DNA of 64,000 bases, from positions 4,098,501-4,162,500 of the forward strand of contig NZ_OY762934.1 in NCBI RefSeq assembly GCF_963667045.1, in the 5' to 3' direction. A program made the translations under genes and the position numbers. Of this stretch, positions 8,470 to 17,286 are shown one piece after another (within the stretch, counting starts at the first letter, position 1; the number at the start of each line of letters is the position of its first letter). The notes beneath the pieces are model-generated. The model had not been told where the DNA came from and ran no database searches. It saw only the letters and a list, made by a program, of their open reading frames with translations. The DNA is from an uncultured Cohaesibacter sp. GTDB taxonomy: Bacteria > Pseudomonadota > Alphaproteobacteria > Rhizobiales > Cohaesibacteraceae.

Positions 8470-8872
8470 GGCAGTCAAGGCATCAGGCGCAAGGTCCTCT
8501 GCCAGCCGATCGACGGAACCTGTTGAAATCAGTGGCTGAAATGCGACTTTTTTGCAACGCGTGCCAATTGCAACTCCTGATGGATATCTTGACGCTTGCC
8601 TTGTCGCCTCCCGGGTCGTATGCAGGCGGTGGACCAATCAGATATAGGGGTGGTTTTTGTCGAGCCAATTCGTATCAGGGAGTGTAACCAGCGCCGCACC
8701 GGCTTTCACGAAGCTGTTGCGGAACGGTCGTCCTGTGCGTTGATCAGCCGCTCGTAAACCCTGCTGCTGTCAGCCCAGCTCGACCTTGCTGGCAGCGAAA
8801 TCTCCCGATTAGCGAAAATTCCGAGATTTTGTTCTGCCCAATCATCTATTCCAAGATGTTTGGCAAGACCTC
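8470..8872. other. Intergenic stretch without recognisable gene
   Basis: About 400 bp between the HxlR gene and the RNHCP gene. Only short out-of-context ORFs occur on either strand, and I see no RNA gene, repeat or operator. It may hold the RNHCP promoter. Confidence 0.4.
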
Positions 8873-9412
8873 ATGTTTTACGACGAAGGCTCATCCGGGC
8901 GGAAACAATTCCGCACCGACAGTCACCCCTATAGCAAGAAAAAGAAACTCAACAACAATCGATGGCAGGCCGCAGACAGGGAGTTTCGATGCGCCCATTG
9001 CAAGCAGATGGTTTTTCTGACCTCTGACATGGGCACGGTGCATCGCAATCACTGCCCCCATTGTCTGCATTCGCTGCATGTCGATACCAAGCCGGGCAAC
9101 CGGGCCTCTTCATGCCGAGCGCGCATGGAGCCGGTCGGGTTGACAATCAAGCACAACGGCGTTGACAAATATGGCCGGGAGCGGGGCGGGGGCATCATGA
9201 TCGTCCATGTCTGCAGCGGCTGTGGCAGCGTCAATATCAATCGCATTGCTGCGGACGACTGCTGTGACGCGCTTCTCATGCTGTTCAAACGCTCCGAGAC
9301 CATCAGCTACGAGCAAAGAAACAGGATCGAGGAGGCCGGTATCAGGCTGTTGCAGGCAGAACAGGCAGAGCAGCTTCAGACTGCCCTGTTTGGCAGGACC
9401 AGGTCACCATAG
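8873..9412 (+). CDS. RNHCP domain zinc-binding protein
   Basis: A 179-residue protein containing the motif that names the RNHCP family: FRCAHCKQMV, then HRNHCPHCLHSLHVD about 20 residues later, then RASSCRARMEPVGL and HVCSGCGSVNINRIAADD. The paired CxxC and HCPxC motifs suggest one or two structural zinc sites. The family is widespread but uncharacterised, so no biochemical role can be given. The N-terminal ~30 residues are basic (KKKK). No good ribosome site precedes ATG 8873, so the start is uncertain. It stands alone, with the HerA-like gene converging on it from the other strand. Confidence 0.82.
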   Translation: MFYDEGSSGRKQFRTDSHPYSKKKKLNNNRWQAADREFRCAHCKQMVFLTSDMGTVHRNHCPHCLHSLHVDTKPGNRASSCRARMEPVGLTIKHNGVDKYGRERGGGIMIVHVCSGCGSVNINRIAADDCCDALLMLFKRSETISYEQRNRIEEAGIRLLQAEQAEQLQTALFGRTRSP

Positions 9413-9469
9413 ACCCTATCGCGTAGCTCGGCGGGTATTCCTGCCGGGCTGCGTTTCTCTTGCGTCCTG

Positions 9470-10954
9470 TCAGTCCGGGTTACCCGGTTCGGTCTGGACG
9501 CCGAGGTCCTTGAGGGTAACAATGCGGTTGCCGCGCAGGTCGTTGGCACAGACCAGATAGCCGCGTTCCTCCATATAGGTCAGCAGAAAGCGGGCGCGGG
9601 ACGGGGAACGGGTACCATAAGCCGTGGCCAGCTCGAGGTTGGTCGGGCAGGGCTTCTTGCCGAGCGCCGCCTTGGCGAGCAGGAGATAGACCCCGCGCAT
9701 GTCCTCGGGTAACTGGTCGGCGATGACACCGGCCTGTTTCCACTGGTCCTCGTCGAGGGTTTCTTCCACCCCGTCGACACCAGCCCGGGCGACGGCGAGC
9801 AACTGGCGGAACTCCTGCAAGTCCGGCGTGATCTTGAGTGTCTTCTCGATACGGCAGCGAACCTGAAAATCCTGATAGAGGACAGACACCGGCTGATAGG
9901 CGGCTTCAGGGTCGTCCAGAAGATCGGCGAGGATCTTGTGCAGGATCGCCTCGCGTTCCTCGGAACTGATGCCGGGATCGAGATCGAGCTGAGGCTCCTT
10001 CTCGCCGCCGAATTTCTGGTCAAGGCGCAGATTGGCCAACTGCTGCATGACTTCGGCCGTGGTCTTGGCCGGAGGCGTCAGGGCGGGCCGGGGATCATCA
10101 TCAGAGCCGGGCTTGAACAGCAGTTCATCGATGTTGTCATGCTGCATGTCGGGCAGGGGCATGAGCTTGGGGCTCGATGACCGGGCCGAGGTTTCCACCG
10201 TACCGATGGTGACGGTTTCCGAGCGCCGGTAGAGCGCCGGGCCGAGGGCGACGAACTGGCCTCTTTCAAGGTTGCGGAAGGTCTCTGCCTGACGGCGCTC
10301 AAGGCCGAGCAGATCGGCGGCGCGGGCCATGTCGATATCAAGAAAGGTGCGGCCCATCAGGAAGTTGGAGGCTTCGGCGGCAACGTTCTTGGCAAGCTTG
10401 GCAAGGCGCTGGGTGGCAATGATCCCGGCCAAGCCACGTTTGCGGCCACGGCACATCAGGTTGGTCATGGCACCAAGCGAGGCGCGGCGAGCCTCCTCGC
10501 TGACCTCGCCACCGGCTGCCGGGGCAAACAACTGGGCCTCATCAACGATCACCAGCGCCGGATACCAGTATTGCCGGTCGATGTCGAACAGGCCATTGAG
10601 GAAGGCGGCGGCGGCGCGCATCTGGCGGTCTGCGTCAAGGCCTTCCAGATTGAGCACGGCGGAAATACGGTGTTGACGCACGCGGGCGGCAATCATCGTC
10701 AGGTCTGCTTCGGTGCCGACGGCGTCGACCACCGCGTGGCCGTATTTCTCGGCCAGCGTGACGAAGTCGCCTTCCGGATCGATGATCACCTGCTGGACCC
10801 ACTTGGCGCTCTGCTCGAGCAGGCGGCGCAAGAGATGGGATTTGCCCGAACCGGAATTGCCCTGAACCAGGAGGCGCGTTGCCAGCAGTTCTTCCAGATC
10901 CATATGCGCCGGTTGGCCAAGCTTCATGGTTCCTAGATCGATACTGACTGTCAT
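9470..10954 (-). CDS. HerA-like/DUF87 P-loop ATPase
   Basis: A 494-residue ATPase of the FtsK/HerA class. The Walker A site is QGNSGSGKSHLLRRLLE at about residues 31-47, and Walker B is PALVIVDEAQLFAP at about 138-151. An arginine-rich stretch (MCRGRKRGLAGIIATQR) resembles the arginine finger and sensor region of HerA-type DNA translocases. The C-terminal third is acidic and helical and may form a winged-helix part (YGTRSPSRARFLLTYMEERGYL). The start at 10954 is chosen because the N-terminus MTVSIDLGTMKLGQ aligns with the barrel typical of such proteins; the ORF is open 65 codons further. No nuclease partner gene (NurA) is adjacent, so the cellular job is unknown; DNA processing is the general expectation. 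Confidence 0.82.
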   Translation of the reverse strand: MTVSIDLGTMKLGQPAHMDLEELLATRLLVQGNSGSGKSHLLRRLLEQSAKWVQQVIIDPEGDFVTLAEKYGHAVVDAVGTEADLTMIAARVRQHRISAVLNLEGLDADRQMRAAAAFLNGLFDIDRQYWYPALVIVDEAQLFAPAAGGEVSEEARRASLGAMTNLMCRGRKRGLAGIIATQRLAKLAKNVAAEASNFLMGRTFLDIDMARAADLLGLERRQAETFRNLERGQFVALGPALYRRSETVTIGTVETSARSSSPKLMPLPDMQHDNIDELLFKPGSDDDPRPALTPPAKTTAEVMQQLANLRLDQKFGGEKEPQLDLDPGISSEEREAILHKILADLLDDPEAAYQPVSVLYQDFQVRCRIEKTLKITPDLQEFRQLLAVARAGVDGVEETLDEDQWKQAGVIADQLPEDMRGVYLLLAKAALGKKPCPTNLELATAYGTRSPSRARFLLTYMEERGYLVCANDLRGNRIVTLKDLGVQTEPGNPD

Positions 10955-11106
10955 TGCTGATTCTGTTTCCCGGATGTTGGCTGCTCGTTCCGGCCTGTTC
11001 GGCCGGTAAAATCTCAGATTCGGTCTGCCTGCGCAAGAAACGGGTGGGCTCGTTTCGACGTCACCTGATAGATTGACCTGCAAGCTATTACGAGGGTTTT
11101 GGGCAT

Positions 11107-12057
11107 ATGACAAGGTATAGCAGCCAGCAAACTGGCGCAGCGGTGGCAATTCAACAGACCATGGGCAAGACGGAATGGGTCCTGCTGATCGTTCTTTCCG
11201 TCCTTTGGGGTGGGTCTTTCCTGTTTGTCGGCGTCGCTGTCAGGGAACTGCCGACACTGACCATCGTGTTGGTGCGGGTTGGATTGGCAGCGATCGTGCT
11301 GTGGAGCGTCATAGCCATCGGGCGCAAGGCCCTGCCGCGAAAGCTGTCGGTGTGGCTGGCCTTTCTGGGCATGGGGCTCCTCAACAATGTGATCCCCTTC
11401 GGGCTCATTGTCTGGGGGCAGCATGCGATTGGTGCGGGGCTCGCCTCCATTCTCAATGCCACCACCCCGATGTTCACGGTGCTGGTGGCCGGGCTTCTGC
11501 TCGGCGATGAGCGACTGAGCGGTCGCAAGATCATCGGTGTTGCCCTGGGATTTGTCGGTGTTGTCATGATGATCGGCATTGATGCCCTGTCCGGTCTTGG
11601 TCGTGCGTTTCTATCCCAGATTGCCGTGCTGGGCGCCGCCTTGTCCTATGCCTGCGCCGGGGTCTTCGGGCGGCGCTTCAGGACCTATGGGGTCGACCCG
11701 GTTGTCACGGCTGCCGGTCAGGTTTCCGCCTCCTGCATCATCCTGTTGCCGTTGACCCTGTGGCTGGAGGCACCGTTCAGTCTGCCGTTGCCGTCAGCGA
11801 CAACCTTGGCGGCGCTGGTGGCGTTGGCGCTGCTATCCACGGCGGTGGCCTATATCCTCTATTTTCATATTCTGGCCAAGGCCGGTGCAACCAACGTGCT
11901 CTTGGTCACATTCCTCACCCCGGTGTCGGCCATTCTGCTCGGGACGCTCATTCTTGGCGACCATCTCACGGCTGTTCATCTGGCGGGTATGCTCATGATC
12001 GGATTGGGGCTCATGGTGATTGACGGGCGCTTGACCGGTCGTTTCCTGCGTCAATAA
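11107..12057 (+). CDS. EamA/DMT superfamily transporter
   Basis: A 316-residue membrane protein with ten predicted hydrophobic segments in two EamA repeats. The first repeat begins VLLIVLSVLWGGSFLFVGVAV; the second has the characteristic LVTFLTPVSAILLGTLILGD near the end. Members export amino acids or metabolites or import nucleotide-type solutes; the substrate cannot be predicted. The start could be ATG 11107 or ATG 11161, which removes 18 polar residues. It is divergent from the HerA-like gene. Its 3' end overlaps the convergent exonuclease-fusion gene by 7 bases, the string TCAATAA giving stop codons on both strands. Confidence 0.88.
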   Translation: MTRYSSQQTGAAVAIQQTMGKTEWVLLIVLSVLWGGSFLFVGVAVRELPTLTIVLVRVGLAAIVLWSVIAIGRKALPRKLSVWLAFLGMGLLNNVIPFGLIVWGQHAIGAGLASILNATTPMFTVLVAGLLLGDERLSGRKIIGVALGFVGVVMMIGIDALSGLGRAFLSQIAVLGAALSYACAGVFGRRFRTYGVDPVVTAAGQVSASCIILLPLTLWLEAPFSLPLPSATTLAALVALALLSTAVAYILYFHILAKAGATNVLLVTFLTPVSAILLGTLILGDHLTAVHLAGMLMIGLGLMVIDGRLTGRFLRQ

Positions 12058-14210
12058 CGGGCCTGCTGGCGGCGGATGGCTTCGGCTTTCTTTTCCGCCT
12101 CGACGGCGTCGCGCAGGGTCTTGATGCCGGAGGCTTCCAGAAGGTCGATGAGACGCAGCAGCACCTCTGCCGTTGCCAGCGAGTCGCCAAGGGCGGTGTG
12201 GCGCATATCGACAGGAATTTCGATGCCGAACTGCTCGGCGAGGGCGTCGAGCGTCAGGCTGCTGGTCTGGCCCTGTAGGTGGGCGGCCAGCAGCACCGTG
12301 TCCAGCACCGGATTGGTGAAGCGGACACCGGCCTCGTCCTGCTTGAGGGTCAGGAATTTCATGTCGAAGGCGGCATTGTGGGCCACCAGAACGGCGTCGC
12401 TGACAAAGGCTTGAAAGCGCGGCAGTACCGCCTCTACAGGGGCCGCGTTGGCCACCATCTCGTTGGTGATGTGGTGGATTTTTGTGGATGCCGGGGGAAT
12501 GGAGCGACCCGGGTTGACGTAGTGGTCGAAGAGCTCGCCATGCATGATGCGGCCATTGACGATACGTACCCCGGCGATCGAAATGATCTCGTCGCCGCCG
12601 GATGGATCAAGGCCGGTGGTTTCCGTGTCAAACACCACATAGTCGAGATCACGCAACGGGCGATCCTCCAGTGCGCCGAGATATTCCCGTTCCATCAGAT
12701 CGAAGTCGTAGAACTCCAGCCGGTCGGGCAATAGCAGGGTCTGCTCGTCCAGCGACTGGCTTGAATGGTGGTCGTGGGGCAGGGAGAGCGGCAGGCGCAG
12801 GTGGGCGGTGCCGTCGGGTGCCTGGGCGCTCCAATAGTCGGTCTTGTGGCGATAGAGCACGTCCCGGCTGGTGATGCCACCCAGATCCGGATCCAGCGGG
12901 TCGTCGAGCCAGGCGTTGATGCGGGCAACGCTCAACGGCTCGCCATGCCAGTGCAGATCGACATAGATCTTGCGCTCGAATTCGGTGGCCCGCAACTGAA
13001 AGGCGCGCTCGCCGGTGGCCTCGGCCACCTTGCGCAGGGCATATTCGATCAGCTCGACAATGGTGATCGAATCGCAATGCAACCAGACCGGATCGCCAAT
13101 GAACTCGCAAGTCACCTTGAGGGATTCCGAGCTGTTGCGGCGCAACACCGAGTTGAACAGCGAGGAGGAATAGACATCGCTCATCGGCCAGGCGCTGGTC
13201 AGCATGTCGTGAGATTGCTGGTCATAATGCGCGAGCCGTTCGGACAGTCTGGCCGCTTCTCCGGCGATCATCTGTTCCAGGGTCTTTCTTGCGTCGGCTG
13301 TAAGGGCATAGTCGCCAGCCAGCATCTCGGATGTGGCCAGCAGATTGGCGGCCGGATGGCGCAGGTCGACCAGCACGGTCTGCAACAGGCTGTCCCTCTC
13401 GACATTGTCCGCCAGTTGGCGGGTCATGTCGTCAAAGGTCACGATGAAGCCGGTCGGGGCCTTTGATGCCTGATCTAGCAGCAGTGTCACGCGCCCCTGC
13501 AATGTGTGTTTGCCATCGGCCGTGGCGCAGATGACGAGCTGGCTGAGCCCCTCCTTGTGGTGCCTGTGGCGTCCTTGCTCAAGGCGGTGGCCGAGGCGCT
13601 CGATGGCGTGGCGGAAGGGAGCTGCCGAGACGACCGAGAACAGCGAGCGGCCGAGCCCGAGATCGCCGGACACATGGAGAATCTGCAGCGCCCGCTTGTT
13701 GTAAAGCATGATCTTGCTGCCCATGGTGCAGATGAGGATGCCCTGATCGATATTGCGGATCACGCTTTCCAGCTGAGCGGTCTGCTTGTGGGTTTCGGTT
13801 GTGGCCTCGGCGATCCGCTTGTCGGTTTCCTCGCGTGCCTCGGTGAGGGCGCCGGCAATCTCGCGGATGGCCGGATTGAGCAGGCCTAGATACTTGCCGG
13901 TTTCGCTGTCGAGCTGACGGGAGGCCCCGGCATGGACGAGCGAGCGGACGTCCTTGACGATCCGCTCGATGGGTTGGGCGACGTTGAGGTCGAATTTCTG
14001 CCAGACCCATCCTGTAACAAACAGGATGCCGAAACAGGCGATGCCGCCAAACAGCACCAGATGGGGCGTCGCGGTCGGACCGATCCGCTGCTCGGCGAAG
14101 ACAAGGCAGGCGACGACCACGGCACAGGAGGCCAGTCCGATGAGCGCAAAGAAGAGAAAGATGCGAAGCCGCAGGCTCAGGCGTTCAAGTCTGGTCATCG
14201 GGTCTGGCAT
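12051..14210 (-). CDS. Membrane-anchored PAS / degenerate histidine kinase / DEDDh 3'-5' exonuclease fusion
   Basis: A 719-residue fusion. Two membrane helices (about 15-38 and 50-70) are followed by a HAMP-like linker (70-120), a PAS-like domain (145-260), a kinase-like region (270-475) and a DnaQ-type exonuclease (520-690). The exonuclease has all DEDDh residues: FDTETTG (D528, E530), HNAAFD (D616) and HTALGD (H671, D676). The kinase-like part keeps the shape of HisKA and HATPase (VDLRHPAANL, ending LRLPLSL), but the residue at the phospho-histidine position is V281, and N- and G-box residues are not recognisable, so it is probably not an active kinase. It lies 9 bp after a single-domain response regulator, in the cluster with a Na+/solute symporter and a CBS-nucleotidyltransferase gene. 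Its substrate (DNA, RNA or a nucleotide signal) is unknown. Confidence 0.85.
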   Translation of the reverse strand: MPDPMTRLERLSLRLRIFLFFALIGLASCAVVVACLVFAEQRIGPTATPHLVLFGGIACFGILFVTGWVWQKFDLNVAQPIERIVKDVRSLVHAGASRQLDSETGKYLGLLNPAIREIAGALTEAREETDKRIAEATTETHKQTAQLESVIRNIDQGILICTMGSKIMLYNKRALQILHVSGDLGLGRSLFSVVSAAPFRHAIERLGHRLEQGRHRHHKEGLSQLVICATADGKHTLQGRVTLLLDQASKAPTGFIVTFDDMTRQLADNVERDSLLQTVLVDLRHPAANLLATSEMLAGDYALTADARKTLEQMIAGEAARLSERLAHYDQQSHDMLTSAWPMSDVYSSSLFNSVLRRNSSESLKVTCEFIGDPVWLHCDSITIVELIEYALRKVAEATGERAFQLRATEFERKIYVDLHWHGEPLSVARINAWLDDPLDPDLGGITSRDVLYRHKTDYWSAQAPDGTAHLRLPLSLPHDHHSSQSLDEQTLLLPDRLEFYDFDLMEREYLGALEDRPLRDLDYVVFDTETTGLDPSGGDEIISIAGVRIVNGRIMHGELFDHYVNPGRSIPPASTKIHHITNEMVANAAPVEAVLPRFQAFVSDAVLVAHNAAFDMKFLTLKQDEAGVRFTNPVLDTVLLAAHLQGQTSSLTLDALAEQFGIEIPVDMRHTALGDSLATAEVLLRLIDLLEASGIKTLRDAVEAEKKAEAIRRQQARY

Positions 14211-14219
14211 GGGCGCGGT

Positions 14220-14585
14220 CTACTCCAGAAGATCTTTGACGCAGCGTGCGACGGCATGCAGCGAGAAGGGTTTGGTCAGCGAGCCGTTGGCGCCGACCGC
14301 CAGCCCCTTTTCCGCCTCTATCTCGCGGCTGGAGGCGTTCATCATGACGATCTTGACGTCCCGATTGGCTGCGTCCGAACGGATGGTCTGGCAGATGTCA
14401 TAGCCGTCTCTGTCGGGTAGCGAGGTGTCGAGGAGGATGAGGTCTGGATGGTGATGGCAGGCGCAGTCAATGGCATCGTGGCCGGTGCGGGCCGTCTCAA
14501 CCGCATAGCCTTCGGCGCGCATCAGATGTTCCAGCGCAAAGGCGATGGATGCCTCGTCGTCTACCACCAGAATTGACTTTGTCAT
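14220..14585 (-). CDS. Single-domain response regulator
   Basis: A 121-residue CheY-like receiver with no output domain. It has the acidic pair DD at 9-10, the phospho-acceptor D53 in LILLDTSLPDRDGYDIC, and the conserved lysine K105 in LTKPF. The start at 14585 follows a clear AAGGAG ribosome site; an upstream in-frame ATG at 14615 lacks one. It is directly upstream of the PAS/exonuclease fusion, so it may relay a phosphoryl group through that locus, although the adjacent kinase-like domain lacks the usual histidine. The phospho-donor must therefore be elsewhere, or the receiver acts as a sink or allosteric partner. Confidence 0.88.
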   Translation of the reverse strand: MTKSILVVDDEASIAFALEHLMRAEGYAVETARTGHDAIDCACHHHPDLILLDTSLPDRDGYDICQTIRSDAANRDVKIVMMNASSREIEAEKGLAVGANGSLTKPFSLHAVARCVKDLLE

Positions 14586-14692
14586 GTGGTCTCCTTGATC
14601 GTTGCGAACGGGCACGGTGCTGTCGGGGAGAGTGTCCCCGGGTCTATGCTATCACACCTGCCCGGCGTCCCACGGTCCGTTGTTCTTCTCCT

Positions 14693-15214
14693 CTATTCCT
14701 CGCAGGCGGCCTTCAGCAGTGGATCTTGCTTGTCGAGAGCGAACCATTTGGCCTTGCCTTGCAGTTCCTCCTGCGTTGGAGGCAGGGTTCCGCTCCAGTC
14801 GGCACGGCGGCTGCCGGTGCAGTCGATCAACTGCTCGATGGTGCTGGTCGGGCCATCCTTTTCCGCCTGAAAGAGGGTGGCCAGCTTGATGCCGGGCAGG
14901 GCGTCATTGGTCTTGATGCTTGTCTTGTCGAGAGCCAGAAAGCGGTCTATGCGCGGGAAAAGGAAGGACAGCGGCTGTACCAGGCTGGTGCCCTCACGAG
15001 TTTGCAGAACCACCACATCATCGCCGAAATCGGCGGTTGCGCGGCTGTACCAGCCATAATCAAGCACAATCTGCAGAAGGATCATGGCGATGCCGGCGGC
15101 GATGGGCACAGCGCCCTTTGGCCGAGGGCGATGCAGGATGAACTTGTAGAGAACCATCACAGCCCCCGCCGCACCGATGCCGGCGATGAATGTTCCAAGC
15201 AAGACGAATATCAT
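14693..15214 (-). CDS. Hypothetical membrane-anchored protein in the symporter cluster
   Basis: A 173-residue protein I do not recognise. Two hydrophobic segments (about 2-24 and 36-53) flank a short basic loop HRPRPKG. The remaining ~115 residues look soluble and probably periplasmic, with two cysteines (in LIDCTGSRRADW and KAACEE). Genes on both sides are on the same strand and belong to the symporter/signalling cluster, with gaps of 107 and 117 bp, so a role as an accessory or sensor subunit of that locus is plausible but unproven. Confidence 0.7.
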   Translation of the reverse strand: MIFVLLGTFIAGIGAAGAVMVLYKFILHRPRPKGAVPIAAGIAMILLQIVLDYGWYSRATADFGDDVVVLQTREGTSLVQPLSFLFPRIDRFLALDKTSIKTNDALPGIKLATLFQAEKDGPTSTIEQLIDCTGSRRADWSGTLPPTQEELQGKAKWFALDKQDPLLKAACEE

Positions 15215-15331
15215 TCAAGGGCTCCTTAGGTTGGCCGTAGCCGAAATTGTGTCCGGGTTCTTGTGACATGGAACGACTGTCTCTGGTAAGACAGCATTTC
15301 GTAGGCCGCCCAATGGCTTAGAGCAAAGGGG

Positions 15332-17173
15332 CTAGATATTGACGCCCTGTGCGTGGCCGAGCGCCGACTGTTGGGTCTTGATCATCAGGAAGGCGTCCTT
15401 GAGATGATTGCGCTCCAGCTCGCTGAGACTGGCCGGGGCAAGGAAGTTGTCAGGCTTGCTGCCCTCGCGGATCTGGCGGGCCTGATGCTCGAGCCGCATG
15501 GTGGCGATGAGGTCGTAGGCGTCGATGAGATCCTGCGCGCCGGAATGGCTGATCGTGCCGATGTCTCTGGCCAATGTCAGGCGCTCGCGCGTGTTGGCCG
15601 CCGTGATGGCACCTTGCAAGGCGTAGGCGCGGGCGAGATCGACGATTGGCACCACGCCATTGAGCTTGAGATCAACCGTATCCTTGTGTTCGCCCTTGCG
15701 GATCAGTGCGAAGCCGCGGAAGAAGCTGAGCGGAGGGGTGTGGTTGAGCGAGTTCGAAATCATGTGAGCGCGGAAGATGCTGTTCTTCTTAGCCTTTTCC
15801 AGCGTTTTCTGATAGAGGCCTGCAAACAGGCTTTCGTCGCCAACAATCGGCCTTAGGTCGAACATGACGCTGGCAAGCATCTGGGCCATCGGGTCGGGCT
15901 TGTCGATCCAGTTGGCGAAATAGTTGCGCCAGACGGAGACCGGCTGGCACCAGCGTGGATTGGTTGCCATCATGTCGCCGGGGCAATAGTAGAACCCGGC
16001 TGCATCCAGACCATCGGAAACAAAGCGCGCAAAGCGCTGGAAATAGTCACCATGTTCAGCTTCGTTGTAGCGCTCATCCAGAATGAGGCAATTGTCCTGA
16101 TCGGACACGCCGGTCTGTTCCTGCCGTCCTTGCGAACCGCATGCCAGCCATAGATAGGGGATCGGGGCCTTGCCGAGGCGCTCTTCGGCCAGTTGCACCA
16201 GACGTCTGGTCAGGCTGTCGGTGACATTGGTGACGATGCGGCCGATGTTGTGGGCGTCAACGCCACTGCCGACCAGCTGGGCCAGCATTTGTGGCACCTT
16301 GGCGACGATGGCTGCCAGATTTTCGAAGCTGTCTTGTCGCTGCAGATCGCGGATCAGGAAGGGAGCGGAGACGGCTTGCCGGTGTACCAGATTGGTGTTG
16401 GTGAGAATGCCTACCAGCTGGCCCTTTTCGACAACCGGCAGATGGGTGTGGGTGCGCTCCATCATCGAGAGCAAGGCATCAAAGCCCAGTGCCTCGGGGC
16501 CGAGGGTGAAGGGGTTCGGCGTCATGATGTCACGAACCGGCGTGTCGAGGCTGCGACCGGCCGCAACGATCCTGTGTGCCATGTCGCCGGAGGTCAGGAT
16601 GCCGATCAGGCTGTCCTGCTCGGTGACCAGCAGGCAGGAGATATTCTTGCTCTTCATCAGTTTGGCCGCATCGGTGGCGGTCGTTTCCGGGCCGATGGTG
16701 ATCGGGTCGGGGGTCATCAGCTCACCGATGGTGATGGAGATGAGGTCGGTGGTTGAATCCGATTGCCCACCGGAGGCGGCCTTTTTGGCAAGGGAGCTGT
16801 CGAAAAAGGCATGAAAGGACGGAGACGCGGCGATCAGCTCGTTGAAGCTGGCCTTGGGAATGATGAACAGGCGGCTGTCCCTGCTGGCCACGGCCTTGTT
16901 GGGGGCCTTGCCATCGCTGAGCATGGCCCGCTCGCCAAAACAGTTGCCGATCGTCAGGTGCAGCAGCAGATTGCCCTCTGGTGTGATCAGGTCGACCTCG
17001 CCGGAGCGGATGAGATAGAGGCCCGAGACCGTCTGGCCAACGTCGAGAATGACATCGCCCTGTTTGACATCCAGTGCGATGGTGCTTTCGCCAAGGTTGT
17101 CCAGACGGTCCATTTCCAACAGGTCAAACGGATGTCTGTGACTGGCGAATTCTGCGAAATCCGACGTGCTCAT
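15332..17173 (-). CDS. cNMP-binding / CBS-pair / DUF294 nucleotidyltransferase-like protein
   Basis: A 613-residue soluble protein with ordered regulatory domains. A cyclic-nucleotide-binding fold (about 20-125) shows GLYLIRSGEVDLI and FGERAML. Two CBS motifs (about 150-270) show ELMTPDPITIGPETTATDA and RDIMTPNPFTLG. A DUF294 nucleotidyltransferase-like domain shows LACGSQGRQEQTGVSDQDN, with GS at 346-347 and aspartates 358 and 360 as expected for a GlnD-like site. A DUF294 C-terminal helical domain follows. ATG 17173 has a GGAGA site; the ORF is open further upstream into the symporter gene but that part is a shadow. In other bacteria this family is found beside DUF4212/SSS acetate-type symporters and DnaQ-like proteins, as here. 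It may sense adenylates and modify a partner protein. Confidence 0.9.
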   Translation of the reverse strand: MSTSDFAEFASHRHPFDLLEMDRLDNLGESTIALDVKQGDVILDVGQTVSGLYLIRSGEVDLITPEGNLLLHLTIGNCFGERAMLSDGKAPNKAVASRDSRLFIIPKASFNELIAASPSFHAFFDSSLAKKAASGGQSDSTTDLISITIGELMTPDPITIGPETTATDAAKLMKSKNISCLLVTEQDSLIGILTSGDMAHRIVAAGRSLDTPVRDIMTPNPFTLGPEALGFDALLSMMERTHTHLPVVEKGQLVGILTNTNLVHRQAVSAPFLIRDLQRQDSFENLAAIVAKVPQMLAQLVGSGVDAHNIGRIVTNVTDSLTRRLVQLAEERLGKAPIPYLWLACGSQGRQEQTGVSDQDNCLILDERYNEAEHGDYFQRFARFVSDGLDAAGFYYCPGDMMATNPRWCQPVSVWRNYFANWIDKPDPMAQMLASVMFDLRPIVGDESLFAGLYQKTLEKAKKNSIFRAHMISNSLNHTPPLSFFRGFALIRKGEHKDTVDLKLNGVVPIVDLARAYALQGAITAANTRERLTLARDIGTISHSGAQDLIDAYDLIATMRLEHQARQIREGSKPDNFLAPASLSELERNHLKDAFLMIKTQQSALGHAQGVNI

Positions 17174-17201
17174 CAGTTGTTCTCCGGGCCAGGGTGCGAA
17201 A

Positions 17202-17230
17202 AGATCCCGCCGAGATGGTCGGCGGGATCT
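17202..17230 (-). terminator. Intra-operon terminator/attenuator after the symporter gene
   Basis: A 10-bp perfect stem (AGATCCCGCC with GGCGGGATCT, 9-base loop), followed on the minus strand by TTTTCG (stem T included). It sits between the symporter stop (17287) and the CBS-nucleotidyltransferase start (17173), so downstream genes would be expressed at a lower level through read-through. Confidence 0.6.
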
Positions 17231-17286
17231 CTCAGAGTGTCTTGTCTCGGGCGAGGGCCTTTCGGAGATCCTCGCTGCCGATGACT

